Shown: positions 36,142 to 45,313 of the stretch, one piece after another | Layout of the letters: each line of letters begins with the position of its first letter | Numbering within the stretch: the stretch's first letter is position 1 | Assembly (NCBI GenBank): GCA_002359185.1 | Contig: DEML01000101.1 | Span: forward strand, 27,640-79,797 | From: Planctomycetaceae bacterium UBA2671 | GTDB lineage: Bacteria > Planctomycetota > Planctomycetia > Planctomycetales > Planctomycetaceae | Reading direction: 5' to 3' | Length of the DNA stretch: 52,158 bases | Made by a program: the position numbers and the translations under genes | The notes under the pieces: model-generated | The model's input: the letters and a program-made list of their open reading frames with translations, nothing else | What the model was told of the DNA's origin: nothing | The model's database searches: none

Positions 36142-37075
36142 ATTCGACCAGCTCCTCTGTAAAAATTGATTCCAATTGCTTGAACTTACCAAACTCCGCT
36201 GGCTCTACTCACTCTCTCAACTCGTACAAATCTGCGCGTACCGGTAGCGTTGTAAACAAAGGTGTTAAAAAATTGATCACCTGCCAGAAACGCTAATCGG
36301 CCATCCGCTAGAGTGCGGAAATGATCATGTCTGCCCTGCTCCAGATACAAAGCCATGCCCGGAACGAAAATGGGAAACGGCAATCTTCTTGAAGAGATTC
36401 AGCACGACTGACTCCATTCTGTCACTGTTATCGACAGTAAACATAAGAACACTGTACAAAATCGGCCGCGTTATATTGAAAATAACGCACGAACTCAAAC
36501 CAGTAGAACGCTTGGTCTGAGGGGAGAAACACATATCCAAAACCAGAACTACTTCTTGCAGTTGGTGTGTGACAGTGTTTCACAGACGCAATATAAAGGA
36601 ATGGTGAAGACTGTCAACACTAAATATTGTATGTCTCGACATTTTAGACCACAAGAGATAAATCCAAATTGTGGAAAAGTTCGTAAGTTGTCCTGTCTCA
36701 TTGAGTTTACGGATTTGAGACTGTAGATAACGTGTTGGAAACCTAAAATTGGCACGAAAAATATAGTGTACGCCACAGGCAGCTGTCTCCATGATGGAGA
36801 GTCTGAAAGGTCCTGGAATCTCGAAATCAGTACGTACTGGCATTCTGCAAATTCTTATTGCGACTTGAGTTAGAGCAAGAATTTCAAAGCGATTCGCATC
36901 CTTCCTGTGGGGATTACAATAATGAGGATAATTTTTAACTTCAGAGGGAAATTACCGCTTTGACTGTAACGGTTCTAACGATTGTGTCGATAACAGGAAG
37001 TGTGGGGTCAGTTTGCGCGGATCTTAGATTCGTGTGGAAACGAGGACCAGTATTTCTCCCAGAGGAAGTGGAATC
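36142..37075. other. Long nrdA leader and divergent intergenic region
   Basis: 934 bp without a secure gene. It contains the predicted nrdA promoter and NrdR-type boxes (36586-36632), a third box-like site (36754-36769) and a palindrome GCGTTAT-N7-ATAACGC near 36470-36490. Short minus-strand frames at 36325-36540 and 36549-36843 lack ribosome sites and domains. No known riboswitch was recognised in the roughly 440-nt leader. Confidence 0.55.
36586..36632 (-). promoter_or_regulatory. nrdA promoter with tandem NrdR-type boxes
   Basis: Minus-strand -35 TTGACA (36612-36617) and -10 TATATT (36590-36595), spacer 16. A 16-bp box ATACAATATTTAGTGT (36617-36632) touches the -35, and a second box TTCCTTTATATTGCGT (36586-36601) covers the -10. 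Starts are 31 bp apart, the spacing known for NrdR pairs. The predicted transcript begins near 36583. Confidence 0.7.
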
Positions 37076-37780
37076 ATGGGAATCTGTCAGGGTTGTCACG
37101 CCGGGTGTTGTCGCTCGTTTGCGATTCCATTGACCGGTGCCGATATCATAACCCTGGAACGGGAAACCGGAAAAACATTCTGGGACTTCGGTTGTCGCTG
37201 GGAAGATCCCGAAGGTTCAATCGCAGCGGACTATGCACCTCACTTCTTCTTCCAGGATGAACCGCAAACGCCTTTTGTGATTTGCCTGAAACACGAACAG
37301 AGTCGCATCTTTAAAAAATCAACCTGCTGCTCATTTCTGAAAGAAACCCCACCCGATAAGGATCATCCTCTCGGCCAATCGCAATGTGGAATTTATAACG
37401 CACGCCCTTCCGCCTGCCGTGTGTTTCCGACGAAGTTCGATGTTGAAAATGAATTGCCAATCATTCATCCGGTCCCGGAATATGGTCGAGAAGATCATCA
37501 GCCGGAATTCAAACTCTGTCCACGGCAGTGGACCCCGGCTGATATTGATCCTATAAACGGCACCAGCGATCTGGTCATCGCACGTTATGAAGCCCGCTTC
37601 TTCAAGCAAATCGCGAAGTTGTGGAACCGGAAAGTCGGCCCCTGGTCTGTCTTTCCCGATTTTGTACGGAATGTCTATCAGAATCGCGTGCAACCGGCCT
37701 CGGAAGAATCGTTTGCCGATGAAGAGCCTTACGTGCTGAAGATGTCTGCCTATGATGCTCAAAAACGGCGATGTGCGTAA
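37076..37780 (+). CDS. YkgJ-family cysteine-cluster protein
   Basis: 234 aa. The family binds a metal or Fe-S cluster through N-terminal cysteines, here GICQGCHAGCCRSFAIPL, then CCSFL and CGIYNARPSACRVFP, the typical YkgJ order. A C-terminal extension of about 100 residues has no recognised motif. Exact role unknown. ATG 37076 with AGAGGAAG is used. Its stop overlaps the start of epmA, so the two are an operon. Confidence 0.85.
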   Translation: MGICQGCHAGCCRSFAIPLTGADIITLERETGKTFWDFGCRWEDPEGSIAADYAPHFFFQDEPQTPFVICLKHEQSRIFKKSTCCSFLKETPPDKDHPLGQSQCGIYNARPSACRVFPTKFDVENELPIIHPVPEYGREDHQPEFKLCPRQWTPADIDPINGTSDLVIARYEARFFKQIAKLWNRKVGPWSVFPDFVRNVYQNRVQPASEESFADEEPYVLKMSAYDAQKRRCA

Positions 37781-38793
37781 TGAACGAGGATTCTCTGCAC
37801 CTTCCCGCTGCTTCACTTCCTACGTTAAAGCTACGGGCAAAACTTCTGGGAGAAATTCGACGGTTTTTCGAATCTCACGGATACTTCGAAGTCGAAACTC
37901 CCCTGCTCTGTCGTGAGTCGGTAATTGATGCACATCTTGATCCGTTTGTTGTTGAACTTTCAGGCTTACCCTCTGCTGACCAACTCTTAGCTTATTTGCA
38001 GACATCACCCGAGTTTTGCATGAAACGCCTGCTCGCTGCTGGCGCGGAGCGGATTTATCAACTGTGCAAAGCGTTTCGCCGTGATGAATCGGGGCAACTT
38101 CACAATCCCGAATTCACCATGCTCGAATGGTATGCGGTGGGAGTGGATCAATTGGAGCAGATGGACTTTATAGAGTCACTCTGTCGACAGATCCTGCGAG
38201 ATTCCAATTTGATTCAGGAATTACCAGCCAGTTTTGTGCGTGTCAGTTATGAGCAGGCGTTTCAGAATTCGCTCGCCATCTCGCCTCTGGAATGTACTGT
38301 GGAGGATTTGATTCAGGCTGCAGAACGAACGATTCCTGATGACATCCCCACAAATCACAAGGGTGAAAAAGAAGGCAAAGACTTCTGGTGTGATCTGCTC
38401 CTGACCGGTTGCATCGAAGACTGGCTGAAAGAACAACGAGCGGTTTTTGTTTATGATTATCCGGTTTCTCAAGCGGCTCTGGCAAGAGTTTCGCCAACTG
38501 ATCCTCGTGTCGCAGAGCGTTTCGAATTGTTTCTCGATGGAATCGAAATTAGCAATGGATACCGGGAACTGCTCAATGCTGAAGAACTCGAACGGCGAAA
38601 CGTCATACAGAATCAACTACGAATCGATCAGAGATTGCAACCACTTCCCGAGACACGTCACTTACTCTCCGCAATGCGACAAGGCCTGCCCGATTGCACA
38701 GGGGTTGCATTGGGCGTCGATCGTTTACTGATGCTCGCCCTGAATTGTGATTCGATCGATCAAGTGCAGGCGTTTCCGTTTTCGGGTGTGTGA
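37780..38793 (+). CDS. epmA: EF-P lysyl-modification ligase EpmA (GenX/PoxA)
   Basis: 337 aa, class II aminoacyl-tRNA synthetase core without the anticodon-binding domain. It attaches (R)-beta-lysine to elongation factor P, which helps ribosomes at polyproline stretches. Class II motifs: 1 in FFESHGYFEVETPLL, 2 in FRRDESGQLHNPEFTMLEWY, 3 in GVALGVDRLLML. The start ATG overlaps the ykgJ stop as TAATG, suggesting coupling; an in-frame ATG at 37771 is possible. The partner genes epmB and efp are not in the window. Confidence 0.92.
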   Translation: MNEDSLHLPAASLPTLKLRAKLLGEIRRFFESHGYFEVETPLLCRESVIDAHLDPFVVELSGLPSADQLLAYLQTSPEFCMKRLLAAGAERIYQLCKAFRRDESGQLHNPEFTMLEWYAVGVDQLEQMDFIESLCRQILRDSNLIQELPASFVRVSYEQAFQNSLAISPLECTVEDLIQAAERTIPDDIPTNHKGEKEGKDFWCDLLLTGCIEDWLKEQRAVFVYDYPVSQAALARVSPTDPRVAERFELFLDGIEISNGYRELLNAEELERRNVIQNQLRIDQRLQPLPETRHLLSAMRQGLPDCTGVALGVDRLLMLALNCDSIDQVQAFPFSGV

Positions 38794-38804
38794 AAAACAA
38801 CAAA

Positions 38805-38884
38805 CTGTAGGACAGGCATCCTGCCTGTCTAAAATCAATCGAGGTTCGCATGCTGCGAATTGACAGGCTGGAAACTTGTCCTAT
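38805..38884. repeat. GTAGGACAGGC repeat cluster
   Basis: GGACAGGC-ATCCT-GCCTGTCT (38809-38830), TTCGCA-TGC-TGCGAA (38845-38859) and GACAGGCTGGAAACTTGTCC (38862-38881). It is related to the hairpin at 11249. Confidence 0.65.
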
Positions 38885-38916
38885 TGATGGGTAGCAATTT
38901 ATGCAGTGTTTGCCCA

Positions 38917-38947
38917 TAAAAAAACACTGCTGGGCAAGCCAGCAGTG
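38917..38947 (-). terminator. Intrinsic terminator of lipoprotein gene
   Basis: Minus-strand perfect 9-bp stem CACTGCTGG / CCAGCAGTG with a 5-nt loop, then seven T. Confidence 0.88.
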
Positions 38948-38979
38948 GCACACATTGAATATTATTTCAGCGATGAAAA

Positions 38980-39657
38980 TTAAACCGCATCGGGAATGTC
39001 GTCGCCGTTGTAGCGTTCGAAGAACAGCCAGCCGATTTCTTTGCTGAGGCGGGAGAGATATTCGCGTTTGAAGGTATCGAGTGACATTTCCGAAGTGGAA
39101 CGTGGAGCTCGGATGGGATACTTCGAGTTGACCTCTTTGCTGTAGATTTTTTCGCCGTAACCATCTTCGTCCATTTCGATCACGCTGATGTAGTTTTCTG
39201 AACGTCCTCGATAGAGCGTGGTGCTGTTCTCTTCGTAGAGATGGAAATCGTTCATATCGATGTAGATGACATAGTTGCAGTCGAAGGCTTTGCCAATCTC
39301 TTCTGGCTTGTCCCAGTCGGGATGAGAATCGAGCCAGGCTTTGACCTGATCGGGATTGACGACTTTGATTTCATGCTCGACGAGCCGGAACGCGACATAG
39401 CGGGAAAGTTCGTGATCGATTTTGGGGAAGTCCCATTTCAGATTGGTTGGTGCGAACGCGACCACACAGACGGAGACTTCTTTGTCGCTCATCGACTTGT
39501 TGGTCTGGACATCGAAATCGGGCTCAATGCTGGGTGGGCCTCCAATCAGATATCCGAGCAGAATGGCATAATTGCAGCCGGTTAAAGAGACTGCGCCAAT
39601 CAGAAAGGTCAACAAGGCAGTTTTGCGAATGACGGTCATGAGACTGGAGTCACGCAT
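38980..39657 (-). CDS. Lipoprotein, paralogue of upstream gene
   Basis: 225 aa with lipobox VSLTGC (Cys at about 28). The mature part matches the next upstream gene: VVNPDQVKAWLDSHPDWDKPEEIGKAFDCNYVIYIDM, YEENSTTLYRGRSENYISV and KYPIRAPRST. The pattern resembles a small alpha/beta domain with a predicted membrane-facing surface. Family not recognised. Last of the group, with a strong terminator. The first ATG (GGGA upstream) is kept. Confidence 0.78.
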   Translation of the reverse strand: MRDSSLMTVIRKTALLTFLIGAVSLTGCNYAILLGYLIGGPPSIEPDFDVQTNKSMSDKEVSVCVVAFAPTNLKWDFPKIDHELSRYVAFRLVEHEIKVVNPDQVKAWLDSHPDWDKPEEIGKAFDCNYVIYIDMNDFHLYEENSTTLYRGRSENYISVIEMDEDGYGEKIYSKEVNSKYPIRAPRSTSEMSLDTFKREYLSRLSKEIGWLFFERYNGDDIPDAV

Positions 39658-39726
39658 AGGTATTTCCCGCAGGGTTATAGTTAAGTCGAACAGAGAGGAG
39701 AATTGGAGGGAGCTTTAACACCGAGA

Positions 39727-40398
39727 TCAGTCAACGCTTTCGCTGGTGCGATAGTCGTAAAAGAGGCGAGCGAGTTCATCAGCCATGCGTTTGTTGAACT
39801 TCTCGGCGAAGGTTCGTTCTGACATGTTGTCTGAAGACATCGGGTAGTGGATGGGATACTGGCTTTTATATTCGTGTTGGAAGATCAGGAAGGCACCACG
39901 GCCGGAACCTGTTTTTCGAGATTCGTAAACACTGACCATGCCGTGAGCATTGCCGCGATAGAAGTTCGGGCTGTTTTCCTCAAGATAAGCGACTTCATCA
40001 ATCTCAATATGAATGATGTAGTCGGTATCGAATTCCTGAGCAATTTCATTGGCATCGTCCCAGACTCCGCCAATGCGACCGAGCCAGCCATCGACATCAC
40101 TCGGGTTGACGCAATCAATTTCATGCAGACGAAATCGGCGATACATGCCATCGATAATATCGCGACCGACAGCTGAGTGTTCGGTTCGCAAAAACTCGGG
40201 AGTCGAACAGACAATCAGAACCCGCTTTTCTTCATCAATCAGATCGACGCCGGTCCGCTGTTTAAATTGAGCTTTGATTTTGGGATCGCCCAGAAACATT
40301 TTGTTGGCCATCACGAGCAATGAACAGCCAGACTGGCTACTCACAATGCAGATCGTGAACAGGACCATCAGGACGCGAAGCCAATCCGCACGCCCCAT
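39727..40398 (-). CDS. Lipoprotein, paralogue of downstream gene
   Basis: About 223 aa. Lipobox VSSQSGC at about residue 25 follows an N-terminus MGRADWLRVLMVLF. The mature part shares EENSPNFYRGNAHGMVSVYE, SQYPIHYPMSSDNMSERTF and the helical end with its neighbour at 38980, so the two arose by duplication. Start 40398 overlaps the DUF2752 gene by 31 nt; ATG 40368, overlapping its stop as TGATG, is an alternative but would leave a signal peptide without positive charge. Function unknown. Confidence 0.7.
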   Translation of the reverse strand: MGRADWLRVLMVLFTICIVSSQSGCSLLVMANKMFLGDPKIKAQFKQRTGVDLIDEEKRVLIVCSTPEFLRTEHSAVGRDIIDGMYRRFRLHEIDCVNPSDVDGWLGRIGGVWDDANEIAQEFDTDYIIHIEIDEVAYLEENSPNFYRGNAHGMVSVYESRKTGSGRGAFLIFQHEYKSQYPIHYPMSSDNMSERTFAEKFNKRMADELARLFYDYRTSESVD

Positions 40399-40859
40399 TG
40401 GGCGAAAGAGACGAGAAGAAAACTGCTGAGCAGAATCAGTGCCCGAAATTCGAGTTTGCGACGAGGCATCACCTGACCCGTCCAACTGCTGATCAACAGC
40501 CACGGGATCAGTATCATGCAGATCATTGCCAGATATGTCGCTGCAATGTTGGCTTGAATTGATTCGAGAATCCGACCGCGAACGAACCAGGCGAAGCTGG
40601 TCGTCATCCCGCAACTCGGGCAGGGGATTCCGAACAAATATTGAATGGAACACGGAGGTAATCCCAACTGTTGGTGGGTGCCGTAACCTCGGGTAGACGG
40701 TTCAAGGGAATACGCCAGACAAAAGCCGGCAATCAAACCACAGCCCAATACGACAAACAGGATTCGAAGGAAGGGAGTCAGTAGGAAGGGGGCGAAATTC
40801 GGTCGATTCGATGATGACCGAACTTCCTTGGGGACTGGAGTTATATCGGGGGAAGACAT
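40368..40859 (-). CDS. DUF2752 membrane protein
   Basis: 163 aa. Contains the family signature FGIPCPSCGMTTSFAWF and three hydrophobic segments (about 28-48, 95-120, 135-155). The Cys pair CPSCGMTT may bind metal or form a disulfide. Role unknown. Start chosen at ATG 40859; the longer TTG version adds 24 unlikely residues. Its 3' end overlaps the lipoprotein gene, so they form one unit. Confidence 0.8.
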   Translation of the reverse strand: MSSPDITPVPKEVRSSSNRPNFAPFLLTPFLRILFVVLGCGLIAGFCLAYSLEPSTRGYGTHQQLGLPPCSIQYLFGIPCPSCGMTTSFAWFVRGRILESIQANIAATYLAMICMILIPWLLISSWTGQVMPRRKLEFRALILLSSFLLVSFAQWGVRIGFAS

Positions 40860-41054
40860 TAGAGTCAAAAGTGATTTCTCTGAGAATAAAAAAGGCGATT
40901 TTGTGTCAGAATTACAATTCCGATCCTGCAAATACGCTCAAAAAAAGTGCTCGAGCCTCAGACAGGAATGTCCAAAAGGATCGAGCTACTTCAATATGTT
41001 ATATTATCATGAGGGGGGCTGCGCCTCCAGCCACCCAGTTTTCTAATTATCAAC

Positions 41055-41918
41055 TTATTCAGTTGTTTTTTCTGGTGCGGGTGTCGATTCACTCGTTGTC
41101 GCTGCAGGCGGTGTAGCAGAAGGTGGTGTAGTTGTAGGTGATGGCTCCGGTGTCGAAGTGCTGGCAGGTGGAGTTACGGGAGCCTCTGTCATGGGAGCTT
41201 CTTCAGTAACAGTTGACTCCGTTGAAGTTGCTGCAGGTTTCGGTGCTGAAGTGCCTGCTGGAAATTCAGGCATTTTGGGCATTGATGGAGTTACCGATGT
41301 TGGTGGGGGAGCAATTGGAGAACCGGATTCCTGAGACATACCGGGAATGCCTGGAATTGCTGATCCTTCAGGAGTCACTTTCGCATCCGCCTCGGCGATT
41401 TTGGCATTCATCCGCTCGACAACCTGGGCGGTGAGGTCAATGGAATCGGAGTAGGCCAGAAAGAATGGCGATTTTGCCATGATGAGGTCATATTTTCCCT
41501 CTTCGGCCAGTTCCAGACAGATCCCTTTGATCTGCTCCTGAATTTGCTGAGAGATCGACTGCTGAAACTGTTGCAGATTTTGATTCGTCTGATTTGTAGC
41601 CCGCTGGTTTTGAGCGGTCAATTCATTGAAAAATGTTTGCAATTCCTGCTCCTGTTCGGGGGTCGGAGTTTCCCCAAATTCTTTGCGTTTGGCGGCAAAC
41701 TGATCTTCCAGTTGTTTCTGAAACTCAGTCAGTTTCCCACGAATCTGAGCCTCGCTTTGCTGAACGACTTGAGAGATATCCTTATCGAGTCCTGTCCCCT
41801 TCAAGACTTCTTCAAAGTCGACAATCGCAACTCTTTGACCAGCAGGTTCAGAATCGCCACATCCAACCAGAATGCCGCAAACTAAAGTCAGTGAGAGGAA
41901 ATTAAAAACGCGAATCAT
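41055..41918 (-). CDS. OmpH/Skp-like lipoprotein with Pro/Thr-rich tail
   Basis: 287 aa. Signal sequence with lipobox GILVGC (Cys at about 20). The middle resembles OmpH/Skp chaperones: VAIVDFEEVLKGTG at the start, a long Gln-rich coiled coil (about 50-145), and YDLIMAKSPFFLAYSDSIDLT, which is typical of the family's closing strand. The last 100 residues are low-complexity Pro/Thr/Ser/Ala. Skp-type proteins hold outer-membrane proteins in the periplasm; here the protein is membrane-anchored. ATG 41918 has AAAGG upstream. Confidence 0.78.
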   Translation of the reverse strand: MIRVFNFLSLTLVCGILVGCGDSEPAGQRVAIVDFEEVLKGTGLDKDISQVVQQSEAQIRGKLTEFQKQLEDQFAAKRKEFGETPTPEQEQELQTFFNELTAQNQRATNQTNQNLQQFQQSISQQIQEQIKGICLELAEEGKYDLIMAKSPFFLAYSDSIDLTAQVVERMNAKIAEADAKVTPEGSAIPGIPGMSQESGSPIAPPPTSVTPSMPKMPEFPAGTSAPKPAATSTESTVTEEAPMTEAPVTPPASTSTPEPSPTTTPPSATPPAATTSESTPAPEKTTE

Positions 41919-42443
41919 ATTCTGGATGCCTTTCTCGCGGCCGTAATTGATCATTGGAGAGCTGATTATGTGGGGGGGATGATCTCAACAGACGGAATCT
42001 CATCCTTACCCGGCAGTTTATACAGAGTCTTCCCCTGCATTTACGTCAAAATGACTTGTCATGTTGGAGTGTAATGGGAATTCCAGAGTTTTGCAGCAAA
42101 GTCCCTGCGTAAAATGTCAGTTTATCACTGAGATTAACTACAATGGAGAAATCTCAGCCGTAAGGTACGCTCCGCGTACCAATTCGTGGATTCACTGAAA
42201 TCGATAACACAATCTGGTACGCGGAGTGTACCCAACGATATATTTTTCAGATTCAATGCTTGTAATGTTCAACTTGACCCCGAGATAGTGGGAATAAGTT
42301 GAAGTGAACAAGATACAGCTGATTATGAATTCCATACTGGCCCCTCGCTGACGCGTCGGGTTATGATTTGGCTAGAAATTTGCAAGAATCCAGACAGGAA
42401 GAGAAGCTCTACCCGAGATGAATATTCAAATTCAGGAGTTACT
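41919..42443. repeat. 525-bp gap with palindromes
   Basis: At 42164-42180 GGTACGC-TCC-GCGTACC and at 42216-42232 a near-identical inverted copy; each half is a hairpin and the two pair with each other. At 42342-42365 CCCTCGCTGACGCGTCGGGT looks like another dispersed repeat, recalled from related genomes, not checked. No gene is seen. Confidence 0.6.
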
Positions 42444-43445
42444 GTGAAGTCGAAGCACGTTGCGATCATTGGAGCCGGTTTGTCTGGATTAACTTGCGCC
42501 CAAAAGCTTACGGGCAAAGGACATCGAGTGACGATCTTTGATAAAGGTCGCGGCGTAGCCGGGCGTATGTCTGTTCGACGTACTTCCGATCCCTCGTTAC
42601 AATTCGATCATGGTGCTCAATATTTCACTGCCCGACATCCTGCTTTTCAGCAGCAGGTCGAGAAATGGATCCAGCAGAATGTCGTCGCCATTTGGGAAGG
42701 ACCGTTTGTCAGTCTGGAACAAGGAGAGATCTCTGCAGCTCCCGGGCAGGATTCTCGCTATGTTGGCACTCCTGGTATGAATGCCCTTTGCAAGGCGTTT
42801 GCTAATGACCTGGAGATACATTGCAGTCAACGGGTTTCTCAGATGATAAAAAGCGGTTCGAGCTGGAAGATTGTTACTGATGAGCTCACTTCAAACCAAA
42901 TCACCGAACAACCCGAAGTATTCGATCACATCGTTTTGACAATTCCTCCCGCTCAGGCGATCAATCTGCTGCCCGATAATTCCAGTCTCCATAACACATG
43001 CAAGACGGCGATTATGGATCCCTGCCGCTGCGTGATGCTCGCGTTTGAGTCTTCTTTGAATATCGACTTTGGAGCCGCGTTTGTTCAGAATTCTCCACTC
43101 CGCTGGATCGCCTGTGAAAACAGCAAACCGGGACGAAATTCTCAATATGAGTGCTGGACTTTGCACGCTTCCCCTGAATGGTCCCAGGAATATGTCGATT
43201 CCACTCATGAAACAACGTTGCCGTTATTGCTCGACGCATTCGCATCTGCCCTTGGAAAATCCTTGCCCGATCCCGTTCATACGAGCAGTCATCGGTGGTT
43301 GTATGCCATTCCGAGAAATCCCCTTAGCGAGGGGAGTTTTCAGGATGCCGAGAATCAAATCACGATTTGCGGCGACTGGTGTCACGAAGCTCGCGTCGAG
43401 GGGGCTTACATGAGTGGGATTTCTGCTGCGGATAAGATTTTATAA
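42444..43445 (+). CDS. FAD-dependent oxidoreductase, renalase-like
   Basis: 333 aa, GTG start with AGGAG 7 nt upstream. The N-terminal dinucleotide-binding motif is VAIIGAGLSGLTCAQKL, followed by FDKGRGVAGRMSVRR and FDHGAQYFTARHPAF, the pattern of renalase-type amine/flavin oxidoreductases. A C-terminal FAD contact ICGDWCHEARVEGAYMSG is present. It probably oxidises an amine or a reduced nicotinamide isomer; substrate not determined. It converges with the sulfatase gene. Confidence 0.85.
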   Translation: MKSKHVAIIGAGLSGLTCAQKLTGKGHRVTIFDKGRGVAGRMSVRRTSDPSLQFDHGAQYFTARHPAFQQQVEKWIQQNVVAIWEGPFVSLEQGEISAAPGQDSRYVGTPGMNALCKAFANDLEIHCSQRVSQMIKSGSSWKIVTDELTSNQITEQPEVFDHIVLTIPPAQAINLLPDNSSLHNTCKTAIMDPCRCVMLAFESSLNIDFGAAFVQNSPLRWIACENSKPGRNSQYECWTLHASPEWSQEYVDSTHETTLPLLLDAFASALGKSLPDPVHTSSHRWLYAIPRNPLSEGSFQDAENQITICGDWCHEARVEGAYMSGISAADKIL

Positions 43446-43485
43446 AGTGCTCAATACATCTGAAAATGTCAGCGAGCAATCCCTG

Positions 43486-45120
43486 CTAGTGGCTCACATG
43501 CTCCGCTTTCGCCTTCATGTATCCTGGTTTCCAGATCCAAGGCAGGACATAACTCTCTTTTGCCCACGCTTCCCAATCATTGATCAGCTCTTTAACTTTC
43601 GCAGGTTTCTCGCTGGCCAGATCGTGCATTTCTGTGCGATCTTTATTCAGATTATACAGCTCCCACTTACCCTTCGGCCCATTCGCGACCAGCTTCCAGT
43701 CCCCTTTGCGAACTGCTCGATTCCCTTCATGTTCCCAGAAAATGACATCATGAATCGGCTGCTCGTTGCCTGATAGCAATGGTTCCAGACTTTTCCCTGC
43801 CAGAGACACAATCTCACTTCCAGCATGGGATTCCGGATAATCTGCCTGACCAAGATCGACACAAGTCGCCATCAAATCAATCACGTGTGCGGGCTGACGG
43901 CAGTACGTCCCCTCGCGATTTTGCGGAATCCCTTTCGGCCAGTGAGCAATCAAAGGACTCGCAATTCCCCCTTCATGATTCCAGTGCTTATGCTTGCGAA
44001 ACGGCGTGTTCGAAACATTCGACCAGGCTTTGCCGTAACGAATAAAGGAATCAGCCGATCCCCACGCAGCCTCAAGTGTTCCCGAATTCTTAACGAGATC
44101 ACCTCCCTCTGCACATCCTCCATTGTCGGAAAGGAACAGGATTAGCGTATTGTCGAGAACTCCCTGTTCTTCAAGTGAGGCGACAACGGTTCCTACAGCG
44201 TGATCCATCCGCTCCATCACGGCTGCGTAGCAAGCCATTCCCAGGTCCTGCTTCTCCTGACTCGCCACATCCAATTGCGACCACTTCAATCCCTCGGGAT
44301 CCTGCGGCGTCAAATCCCACGTTTCATCAATCAGCCCCAACTCAATTTGCTTTTGATGCCGCGTCTTCCGCGTCGCTTCCCAGCCTTCGAGATATTTCCC
44401 TTTGTACTTCTCGATATCTTTCTGCTCAGCCTGTAAAGGCCAGTGCGGGGCATTGAATGCCAGATACCAGAAAAACGGTTTCTCCTGCTTCACTGCTTCT
44501 TTTACAAATTCGACACCCTGCTCGGCAAAGGCATCAGTTGTATAAAACCCTTCCGGCAATTGATCGCCAAACGAATACTGCACATCATTCCCAGCGACAA
44601 GATCACGCCCCTGTGTCGGACTGAAATAAAAACCACCTCCTTGAGGCACACCATAAAAACGATCAAATCCCCGCTGTAATGGCCACCAGTTCTGGTCCGA
44701 AGCTCCTACATGCCACTTGCCCGTAACAGCCGTCAAATATCCGGCTGGTCTCAACACTTCGCCAATGGTGACACAGCGTTCCAGCAGATGCCCACGATAC
44801 CCCGGCCGTTTCTCGCCCTTATCCTGGTTCATATGACCGATCCCGGCCTCATGCGAATACAACCCCGTTAGCAACGCGGCTCGCGTGGGACAACATCGCC
44901 CCGTATTATAAAACTGAGTGAACCGCAATCCGTTCTCAGCCAGCCGATCCAGATTCGGCGTCGAAATTTCACTGCCATAACAACCGACATCCGAAAAACC
45001 CATATCATCGACCATCATGATGACAATATTCGGCCGCTCATCCGCTTTAAGAAAATCGCCACCGTGTCCGACCAGCAGTATTCCAGCAATAACATTCAGA
45101 CAGAGTTTCCGGCGCTTCAT
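43486..45120 (-). CDS. Arylsulfatase, secreted
   Basis: 544 aa with a signal peptide after MKRRKLCLN. Sulfatase type I: metal ligands in NIVIMMVDDMGFSDVGCYG, the formylglycine site CCPTR (C-x-P-x-R) at about 75-85 with LLTGLYSHEAG after it, and ILFLSDNGGCAEGG near 320. The Cys is oxidised by the formylglycine-generating enzyme. It releases sulfate from organic sulfates, likely algal polysaccharides. ATG 45120 has GGAG 8 nt before it. Divergent from the small zinc-ribbon gene. Confidence 0.93.
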   Translation of the reverse strand: MKRRKLCLNVIAGILLVGHGGDFLKADERPNIVIMMVDDMGFSDVGCYGSEISTPNLDRLAENGLRFTQFYNTGRCCPTRAALLTGLYSHEAGIGHMNQDKGEKRPGYRGHLLERCVTIGEVLRPAGYLTAVTGKWHVGASDQNWWPLQRGFDRFYGVPQGGGFYFSPTQGRDLVAGNDVQYSFGDQLPEGFYTTDAFAEQGVEFVKEAVKQEKPFFWYLAFNAPHWPLQAEQKDIEKYKGKYLEGWEATRKTRHQKQIELGLIDETWDLTPQDPEGLKWSQLDVASQEKQDLGMACYAAVMERMDHAVGTVVASLEEQGVLDNTLILFLSDNGGCAEGGDLVKNSGTLEAAWGSADSFIRYGKAWSNVSNTPFRKHKHWNHEGGIASPLIAHWPKGIPQNREGTYCRQPAHVIDLMATCVDLGQADYPESHAGSEIVSLAGKSLEPLLSGNEQPIHDVIFWEHEGNRAVRKGDWKLVANGPKGKWELYNLNKDRTEMHDLASEKPAKVKELINDWEAWAKESYVLPWIWKPGYMKAKAEHVSH

Positions 45121-45313
45121 TGACAGTCTCCAGGAACATGTATGTACTATAACCAAACTGAACATACAAAAGTTTGTTTATCGGATAAAGTAAGTGCGGC
45201 AGGGTTTCTCGAAACGAGATGGTGAGTTTCAACATTAAACTTGGAAGAAGTCGTAGTTCAAGTCGCCTCACGTGGAATGTTTTCACAGGATAAGTGAATG
45301 AAAGTTGAAATCG

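Noticed and set aside
36325..36540. Leader peptide gene in the nrdA 5' region
   Set aside because: Begins with TTG or a poorly placed ATG and shows no coding character; kept as untranslated leader.
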